The notes below the pieces were generated by a model, which was given only the letters and a program-made list of their open reading frames with translations, searched no databases and had not been told where the DNA came from. Positions 5,322 through 9,876 of a stretch of 9,876 nt of DNA are shown here, in pieces; the first letter of the stretch is position 1; the number at the start of each line of letters is the position of its first letter. Source of the stretch: Nitrospirota bacterium (GTDB lineage: Bacteria; Nitrospirota; JAOUDF01); NCBI GenBank assembly GCA_029859385.1, contig JAOUDF010000090.1, forward strand, positions 1-9,876, written 5' to 3'. Made by a program: the position numbers and the translations under genes.

Positions 5322-5381
5322 CCACGCGTGTTTATAAGGATTGCAGGGCAGACGGCCCTTCCGCGGGAAAAGGAGAATGAC

Positions 5382-6098
5382 GTGCCGGAACTTGGCGTAA
5401 ATATCGATCATGTGGCGACGCTGCGACAGGCGCGCGGCGGCGCGGAACCGGAACCGCTGATGGCGGCAATGGCGGCCCAGCTTGGGGGCGCCGACGGGAT
5501 TACCATTCACCTGCGGGAAGACCGGCGACATATTCAGGACAGGGACCTGGTCCTGCTGCGGCAGGCGATCCAGGTGCGGCTTAACCTCGAGATGGCCGCC
5601 ACCAACGAAATGACCGGCATCGCCATTGCGAACAGGGTCGATATGGTGACCCTTGTCCCCGAAAAGAGACAGGAGCTTACCACCGAAGGCGGGCTCGACG
5701 TCAGGGGGAACCTCAAGGGGCTGAAAAAGCATATCAGTACATTGAAAAAGGCCGGGATAGAGGTGAGCCTCTTTGTCGACCCCGACACCGATCAGGTCAG
5801 GGCATCGCTGGACGCCGGGGCCGACTGTGTCGAAATTCACACCGGCTGCTACGCCAATGCGCGGGGGCGTCGCGTGGTGAAGGAAGAGCTGCTTCGGATT
5901 ATCACCGCGTCCGAGGAGGCGGTTGACCTGAAGCTCAGGCTCAATGCCGGCCACGGCCTCAACTACCTCAACGTCCGCGAGATAGCCCTCATCCCCTGCA
6001 TGCAGGAGCTGAACATCGGGCACAGCATCGTGTCGCGGGCCGTCTTTGTCGGCATGGAACGGGCGGTGCGGGAGATGAAGGAATTGATTCGCCTTTAG
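5382..6098 (+). CDS. pdxJ: Pyridoxine 5'-phosphate synthase
   Basis: A 238-residue TIM-barrel enzyme that condenses 1-deoxy-D-xylulose 5-phosphate with 3-amino-2-oxopropyl phosphate to make pyridoxine 5'-phosphate in the DXP-dependent vitamin B6 pathway. Family motifs are intact: VNIDHVATLRQARG (6-19), DGITIHLREDRRHIQDRD (38-55), NLEMA (68-72), PEKRQELTTEGGLD (93-106), LNAGHGLNYLNV (187-198) and ELNIGHSIVSRA (209-220). H43, E70 and H191 align with the catalytic His45, Glu72 and His193 of the E. coli enzyme. The GTG start is chosen because AAGGAG lies 7 bases upstream and PELGVNIDHVATLRQ is the normal N-terminus. A frame extending 18 codons further up to an ATG has no ribosome site. It is the first gene of the plus-strand cluster, 28 bases before acpS. 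Confidence 0.97.
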   Translation: MPELGVNIDHVATLRQARGGAEPEPLMAAMAAQLGGADGITIHLREDRRHIQDRDLVLLRQAIQVRLNLEMAATNEMTGIAIANRVDMVTLVPEKRQELTTEGGLDVRGNLKGLKKHISTLKKAGIEVSLFVDPDTDQVRASLDAGADCVEIHTGCYANARGRRVVKEELLRIITASEEAVDLKLRLNAGHGLNYLNVREIALIPCMQELNIGHSIVSRAVFVGMERAVREMKELIRL

Positions 6099-6126
6099 GC
6101 AAGGGATAGGGACTTACAAGGGGGCC

Positions 6127-6507
6127 ATGGTACTCGGCGTCGGGATAGATACGGTTTCGCTGGAGAGGTTTCGCGCCGCCGTCGGGCGGTGGCAGGACCG
6201 CTTTACCGAAAGGCTCTTTACCCCCGAGGAAATCGAAGCCCTGGCGGGGCGTGCCGATCCGGTACCGTCCTTCGCTGCCCGGTTTGCCCTCAAGGAGGCG
6301 GTCCTCAAGGCGCTGGGTACGGGGCTTCGCGACGGGATCGCCTGGCACGATATCATCACCGGGAAGAATGATCTGGGAAAGCCTGAGGTAGTGCTCACCG
6401 GCCGGGCGCGAGAGGTCATGGAAGCTCTCGGCGGGCGCCGCTTCATGGTGTCGATCTCCCACGACGTCCATTCGGCCGTGGCCGTGGCGATTCTGGCGGA
6501 TGAGTAA
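6127..6507 (+). CDS. acpS: Holo-[acyl-carrier-protein] synthase
   Basis: A 126-residue group I phosphopantetheinyl transferase that moves 4'-phosphopantetheine from CoA to a serine of apo-ACP, switching on fatty-acid synthesis. It shows the N-terminal GVGIDTVSLERF (4-15) with magnesium ligand D8, the FAARFALKEAVLKALGTG motif (49-66) with E57, and the C-terminal SISHD near 109-113. The length is typical. The ATG follows AAGGGGG at short spacing. pdxJ next to acpS is a familiar bacterial arrangement. The gene is separated from the downstream repair enzyme by 74 bases carrying an inverted repeat. Confidence 0.96.
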   Translation: MVLGVGIDTVSLERFRAAVGRWQDRFTERLFTPEEIEALAGRADPVPSFAARFALKEAVLKALGTGLRDGIAWHDIITGKNDLGKPEVVLTGRAREVMEALGGRRFMVSISHDVHSAVAVAILADE

Positions 6508-6512
6508 GGTTC

Positions 6513-6553
6513 GTAAGTATTCAGCTAAATCAGTCTGAAGGCTGAATATTTAC
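6513..6553. repeat. Intergenic inverted repeat between acpS and the NAD(P)HX repair gene
   Basis: Arms GTAAGTATTCAGC (6513-6525) and GCTGAATATTTAC (6541-6553) pair over 13 positions, with one G-T wobble and a 15-base loop that itself holds TCAGTCTGA. The element fills most of the gap between two genes of an otherwise tightly packed cluster. No T-run follows, so it is not a standard terminator. It looks like a small palindromic repeat of the dispersed kind, or an RNA processing or stability site; only a genome search could tell. Confidence 0.7.
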
Positions 6554-6581
6554 TCAAGTGCACGGTTTAAGAGGTGATGCC

Positions 6582-8132
6582 ATGAAAATTCTCACCGCCG
6601 CGGAAATGCGAGACATAGACCGGCGCTGCGTCGAGGAATACGGCGTCCCGTCCCTCCTGCTCATGGAGAATGCCGGTCTCCAGGTTGTTTCAGTCCTCGA
6701 AGATCTGTTCCCCGGAATCACTACAAAGAACATCTGTATCCTGGCCGGCCCCGGCAACAACGGCGGCGACGGGTTTGTTGTCGCCCGGCACCTGACCAAC
6801 CGTGGCGGTACGGTGAGAGTGGCCTACCTTCCCGGTACCATGACGGCAGACGCTGCCACCAATTTCGCCATCCTGCGCACAATGGGGGTCGACCTCATAG
6901 AAGTGAAGGAGGACGACCTTTCACCACTGGCCACCGCCGTGGGGCAGGCCGACATCGTGGTGGACGCCGTCTTCGGCACGGGGCTCTCCCGGCCGGTATC
7001 GGGCGTTGCCGCCGCCATGATCTCGGTGGTCAGGAGGATGAGCAAGCCGGTGGTGGCCATCGACATCCCGTCGGGGATCAGCTCCGACACCGGCGAAGTG
7101 ATGGGAGAGGCGATCAACGCCCAGTGCACCGTCGCCCTCGGTTACTACAAGCGGGGCCATATCCTCTATCCCGGGGCGGCGCACGCCGGAGAGGTCCGGG
7201 TGGTGGACATAGGCCTCCCTCCCGAACTGGCCGCATCCTGCAAGGTTTCCCTCATTACCCGCGATCAGGCGGGGGCCATGATGCCGCGTCACAACGATGC
7301 CCACAAGGGGAGTTTCGGCCACCTGCTGGTAGTGGCAGGTTCGGTGGGCAAGACCGGCGCCGCCTGCATGACGGCCGAAGCCGCCCTCCGCATGGGGACG
7401 GGGCTCGTTTCCGTCGCCCTCCCCTCAAGCCTCAACCCGATTGTCGCGGGGAAATTGACCGAGGTCATGACGGTACCCCTGCCCGAGACCAAGGAGCAGA
7501 CCATATCGCTCAAGGCCCGCCGTCGGCTGCAGGAGCTAGGCCGGAGCATGTCAGTCATGGCCGTGGGGCCGGGCCTCTCCACCAATGCCGAGACATCCCA
7601 GCTGGTCCGCGACCTGGTAAAAGGTTCCACCATCCCGCTGGTCATCGACGCCGACGGACTCAACGCCGTGGCGGTCAACACCGACGTCCTCCGGGAGTCG
7701 CGCGCCCCCATGGTGCTCACCCCTCACCCGGGGGAGATGGGGCGGCTTACCGGGCTTACCTCCAGCGATGTGCAGAAAAACAGGATCGAGGTCGCCGGCG
7801 ACTTTGCCCGAAAATACGGGGTGGTCCTGGTGCTCAAGGGGGCCGGCACCGTGGTGGCCTGTCCCGACGGCAACATCTATGTCAACTCCACGGGCAACCC
7901 CGGCATGGCCACGGCAGGGACGGGAGACGTGCTCTGCGGAGTCATCGGCGGACTGATGGCCCAGGGGATGGATCCAGAGCGTGCCGCACGGTTCGGCGTT
8001 TTTCTTCACGGCATGGCCGGAGACATGGCCGCCGCCGACCCGGCACTGGGGATGACCGGGATGATCGCCACCGACCTTCTGTCGCGCCTGCCCATCGCGG
8101 TCAACCGGCTGGCGGGAGAAAGAGGGGCATAG
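6582..8132 (+). CDS. nnr: Bifunctional NAD(P)H-hydrate epimerase / ADP-dependent NAD(P)H-hydrate dehydratase
   Basis: A 516-residue fusion enzyme that repairs damaged NADH and NADPH: the N-terminal YjeF_N half interconverts S- and R-NAD(P)HX, and the C-terminal kinase-like half dehydrates S-NAD(P)HX using ADP. The epimerase half (about 1-215) shows LLMENAG (26-32), AGPGNNGGDGF (55-65), DAVFGTGLSRP (128-138) and IDIPSGISSDTGE (160-172). The dehydratase half (about 230-510) shows HKGSFGHLLVVAGS (241-254), VGPGLS (328-333), VIDADGLNAV (354-363), TPHPGEMGRL (380-389), KGAGT (419-423) and NPGMATAGTGD (439-449), with catalytic Asp449. ATG 6582 is chosen over an in-frame GTG at 6558 because AGAGG lies 7 bases before it and MKILTAAEMRDID is the usual N-terminus. 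tsaE begins 3 bases after its stop. Confidence 0.96.
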   Translation: MKILTAAEMRDIDRRCVEEYGVPSLLLMENAGLQVVSVLEDLFPGITTKNICILAGPGNNGGDGFVVARHLTNRGGTVRVAYLPGTMTADAATNFAILRTMGVDLIEVKEDDLSPLATAVGQADIVVDAVFGTGLSRPVSGVAAAMISVVRRMSKPVVAIDIPSGISSDTGEVMGEAINAQCTVALGYYKRGHILYPGAAHAGEVRVVDIGLPPELAASCKVSLITRDQAGAMMPRHNDAHKGSFGHLLVVAGSVGKTGAACMTAEAALRMGTGLVSVALPSSLNPIVAGKLTEVMTVPLPETKEQTISLKARRRLQELGRSMSVMAVGPGLSTNAETSQLVRDLVKGSTIPLVIDADGLNAVAVNTDVLRESRAPMVLTPHPGEMGRLTGLTSSDVQKNRIEVAGDFARKYGVVLVLKGAGTVVACPDGNIYVNSTGNPGMATAGTGDVLCGVIGGLMAQGMDPERAARFGVFLHGMAGDMAAADPALGMTGMIATDLLSRLPIAVNRLAGERGA

Positions 8133-8135
8133 TCC

Positions 8136-8609
8136 GTGGATACGGCAGATCTTCTGATTCATTCATCCAGCCCAGAAGAGAGCATACGGTTCGCCGAGCG
8201 GCTGGGCGAGTTGCTGCGTCCGGGCGACCTCATCCTCCTCTCCGGCGACCTGGGGGCAGGGAAGACCACCATGACGCGCGGCCTGGCAAAAGGGCTGGGG
8301 GTCACCGAACGCTACATCACCAGCCCCACCTTTACCCTGATCAATGAATATGCGGGCCGGGCGCCGCTCTTTCATGTGGACCTCTACCGGCTCTCCGGCG
8401 AGGCCGAGGTCGAGGGTATCGGCCTCGAAGAGCTTTTCGAACGGGGGGTAGTAGTGATAGAGTGGTCTGAGCGGGCGGGGAGCCTCATCCCTGAGGAACG
8501 GCTTGAGCTTGACCTGAAAGTGACGGGAGAGACGAGCCGTGATATTCTTGTGCGAGGAAGAGGGGCGCGGGGAAGAGAACTGATGGAAAAATTGCGGGAG
8601 ACGGCATGA
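8136..8609 (+). CDS. tsaE: tRNA threonylcarbamoyladenosine biosynthesis ATPase TsaE
   Basis: A 157-residue P-loop ATPase that works with TsaB and TsaD to place t6A on A37 of ANN-decoding tRNAs. It shows Walker A GDLGAGKTT (37-45), the SPTFTLINEY motif (63-72), HVDLYRL (80-86) and IEWSER (108-113). The length is normal, with a slightly extended Arg/Gly-rich tail. The start is GTG with GAGGGG upstream. The stop overlaps the nadK start as ATGA, indicating coupling, and it follows nnr by 3 bases; the nnr-tsaE pairing is common in bacteria. tsaB and tsaD are not in the window. Confidence 0.95.
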   Translation: MDTADLLIHSSSPEESIRFAERLGELLRPGDLILLSGDLGAGKTTMTRGLAKGLGVTERYITSPTFTLINEYAGRAPLFHVDLYRLSGEAEVEGIGLEELFERGVVVIEWSERAGSLIPEERLELDLKVTGETSRDILVRGRGARGRELMEKLRETA

Positions 8610-9457
8610 GAGCGATCGGCATTATTGCCAAGTACGACAAGGTAGAGGCCCAGCGGGTCGTGGCGGACCTCGTCCCCTGGCTGAAGGACCGCGACATGGA
8701 GCCTTTCGTCGACATGGACACGGCCGTAAGCATCGGAGAGACGGGGTATTACCGGGAAGACATCGTGGCGCGGGCCGAGTTGATTATCGTGCTTGGCGGC
8801 GACGGGACGCTCCTGTCGGTGGCAAGGGCCATCGGCAGCCGGGGGGTGCCCATCCTCGGCGTCAACCTGGGAAGCCTGGGTTACCTCACCGAGGTGCCGC
8901 TGGAGGACCTCTACCCCGCCCTGAAACGTTATCTCGCCGGAGAATACGAGGTGGAGGAGAGGGCCATGCTTACCGCGTCGGTCTTCCGCCACAACGAGAA
9001 GGTGCTGGAACATACGGTGCTCAACGACGCCGTCATCACCAAAGGCGTCATCGCCAGGATCATCGACCTCGACACCTACGTCAATCGCCACTATGTCTCC
9101 ACCTTCAAATCCGACGGTCTGCTGGTCGCCACGCCGACCGGCTCCACCGCCTACTCCCTTTCGGCAGGCGGGCCGATCCTTTATCCGACCCTCGGCGCCA
9201 TGATCCTCACCCCCATATGCCCGCACACCCTGACCAACCGGCCCATTGTCCTGCCGCTGGACTCGACGGTGGAGGTGATCCTCAAGACCGAGGACGCCGA
9301 TGTTTCGCTGACCCTCGACGGCCAGGTGGGGTTCAACCTGAAGTATCGGGATGTGGTGGAGATCCGCTGCGCGCCCCACGCCACCAAGCTTATTACCACG
9401 CCGAAGCGGGATTATTTCAATATACTGCGGGCGAAGCTTAAGTGGGGGGAGAGATAA
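8606..9457 (+). CDS. nadK: NAD kinase
   Basis: A 283-residue ATP-NAD kinase making NADP+ from NAD+. It shows GGDGT (64-68) with D66 as catalytic base, GVNLGSLGYLTE (85-96), the NAD-binding VLNDAVI (138-144), and FKSDGLLVATPTGSTAYSLSAGGP (167-190, all conserved positions present), followed by the LTPICPHTLTNRPIVLP block. The length is standard. The ATG has GGGAG about 6 bases upstream and overlaps the tsaE stop by 4 bases. The gene supplies the substrate pool protected by the NAD(P)HX repair enzyme two genes upstream, a functional link within the cluster. A REP-like hairpin pair follows the stop. Confidence 0.97.
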   Translation: MRAIGIIAKYDKVEAQRVVADLVPWLKDRDMEPFVDMDTAVSIGETGYYREDIVARAELIIVLGGDGTLLSVARAIGSRGVPILGVNLGSLGYLTEVPLEDLYPALKRYLAGEYEVEERAMLTASVFRHNEKVLEHTVLNDAVITKGVIARIIDLDTYVNRHYVSTFKSDGLLVATPTGSTAYSLSAGGPILYPTLGAMILTPICPHTLTNRPIVLPLDSTVEVILKTEDADVSLTLDGQVGFNLKYRDVVEIRCAPHATKLITTPKRDYFNILRAKLKWGER

Positions 9458-9474
9458 TTTGTCGACGGTCTCTT

Positions 9475-9583
9475 AAAAAGTCGTCACCCCGGTGAATACC
9501 GGGGTCCAGTGACTTTGACATACTGCTAAGACTGGATTCCGGCTTTCGCCGGAATGACGAAAGTACTACAGTTCTGACTTTTT
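9475..9583. repeat. Paired inverted REP-like hairpins after nadK
   Basis: Two copies of a 29-30 base palindromic unit face each other at 9481-9510 and 9531-9560, 20 bases apart. Copy 1 contains ACCCCGGT-GAAT-ACCGGGGT; copy 2 contains ATTCCGGC-TTTC-GCCGGAAT. Copy 1 and the reverse complement of copy 2 share TCGTCA, CCGG, GAA, CCGG and TCCAG and differ at seven positions; six of these are paired changes that keep the stems intact. An outer inverted repeat, AAAAAGTC / GACTTTTT (9475-9482 and 9576-9583), frames the pair and ends in a T-run, so the element may also end nadK transcription. The GTCATTCCGGC-type unit is a familiar intergenic repeat in Proteobacteria. No gene is visible in 9458-9622. 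Confidence 0.85.
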
Positions 9584-9622
9584 GTGAATCCGTCACCTGT
9601 TGCTCGTGAGCTTGAGAGAACA

Positions 9623-9876
9623 ATGAGTACCCTTCAGGACGTAAAAAATCTTATCGATCACTGCGACCTCGGCTGGGTCGTAGTGCCCGTGGTGCAGAAG
9701 AGCTCTCCAGCGGTGGCCTCTTCCGACGGCTCCCGGGGTGACCGGCTGGAGGAGCTGCGGGCAAGGATCGGCGACTGCCGCCTCTGCCGTCTCAACGAAG
9801 GCCGTACCAACCTCGTCTTTGGCGTAGGCAACCCCGACGCCGAGCTGGTCTTCGTGGGTGAGGGGCCGGGCAGGGA
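9623..9876 (+). CDS. Uracil-DNA glycosylase, iron-sulfur (type 4-like) family (partial, C-terminus off the right edge)
   Basis: The first 84 codons of a DNA repair enzyme that removes uracil from DNA. Residues 42-84 match the start of the [4Fe-4S] UDG domain: RLEELRARIGDCRLCRL with C52 and C55, two of the four cluster cysteines, then the active-site block ELVFVGEGPG (74-83), where GEGPG stands for the usual GEAPG. An N-terminal extension of about 40 residues precedes the domain, with a low-complexity Ser/Ala/Gly linker near 27-40. The ATG has only a modest site (GAGAG). The other two cysteines and the catalytic His motif lie beyond the window. It is separated from nadK by 165 bases of repeat and is probably its own transcription unit. 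Confidence 0.88.
   Translation, partial: MSTLQDVKNLIDHCDLGWVVVPVVQKSSPAVASSDGSRGDRLEELRARIGDCRLCRLNEGRTNLVFGVGNPDAELVFVGEGPGR

Noticed and set aside
5131..5325. 64-codon minus-strand frame covering the regulator upstream region
   Set aside because: It overlaps the start of the Crp/Fnr gene and the pdxJ promoter, lacks a ribosome site and shows no family resemblance.
5328..5381. N-terminal extension of pdxJ from an upstream ATG
   Set aside because: The predicted transcript starts at about that ATG, no ribosome site precedes it, and the GTG at 5382 has AAGGAG and gives the usual N-terminus.
5241..6023. Long open frame on the minus strand opposite pdxJ
   Set aside because: pdxJ on the plus strand has every family motif, a promoter and a ribosome site; the opposite frame has none of these.
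6558..6581. GTG start 8 codons upstream in the NAD(P)HX repair gene
   Set aside because: The extra residues are not family-like and the GTG lies just past the inverted repeat; ATG 6582 has AGAGG at good spacing.
7124..8347. 407-codon plus-strand frame overlapping the NAD(P)HX repair gene and tsaE
   Set aside because: It is out of frame with two clearly recognised genes and has the Arg/Gly/His/Pro-rich makeup of a shifted GC-rich frame.
8384..9379. 331-codon minus-strand frame across tsaE and nadK
   Set aside because: It is antisense to two well-supported genes with no recognisable domain or ribosome site.

Overview
The window reads as chromosomal DNA from an anaerobic deltaproteobacterium, most likely the Geobacter/Geotalea group (Desulfuromonadales). 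That is an inference from GC-rich, uniform codon use, a PAS/sigma-54 regulator with cysteine pairs, stand-alone ferredoxin and Mrp proteins, and siroheme and heme-copper-oxidase-like fragments under a Crp/Fnr regulator. I see no insertion sequence, phage gene, CRISPR array, tRNA or rRNA.

Left arm (1-2615, minus strand). Read in the direction of transcription: a 56-residue 2x[4Fe-4S] ferredoxin, an Mrp/NBP35-type iron-sulfur carrier ATPase with an N-terminal MIP18-like domain, a PsiE-family four-helix membrane protein, and a sigma-54-dependent activator with a cysteine-bearing PAS domain that runs off the left edge. The last three genes are joined by two identical 4-base GTGA stop/start overlaps, so they are probably translationally coupled.

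Middle arm (2792-5153, minus strand). A Crp/Fnr-family regulator is followed by a three-gene unit: a small siroheme-type nitrite/sulfite reductase domain protein, a cupin, and a short four-helix protein resembling a piece of heme-copper oxidase subunit I. The unit ends in a strong intrinsic terminator. Directly behind the regulator stop codon is a perfect palindrome (8-base arms, 6-base spacer) with Crp-type spacing. It is centred about 42 bases upstream of the start point predicted from a TATAGT -10 box, the geometry of a class II Crp/Fnr-activated promoter. This unit is the best candidate for a little-described system, perhaps for nitrogen-oxide or sulfite stress.

Right arm (5294-9457, plus strand). 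A sigma-70 promoter (TTGACA, 16 bases, TAAAAT) starts a housekeeping cluster: pdxJ (pyridoxine 5'-phosphate synthase), acpS (holo-ACP synthase), a bifunctional NAD(P)H-hydrate repair enzyme, tsaE (tRNA t6A biosynthesis ATPase) and nadK (NAD kinase). tsaE and nadK overlap by 4 bases. The cluster joins cofactor synthesis and repair with tRNA modification. An inverted repeat interrupts it between acpS and the repair enzyme, and a pair of inverted REP-like hairpins closes it. The last 254 bases begin an iron-sulfur-type uracil-DNA glycosylase, cut by the right edge.
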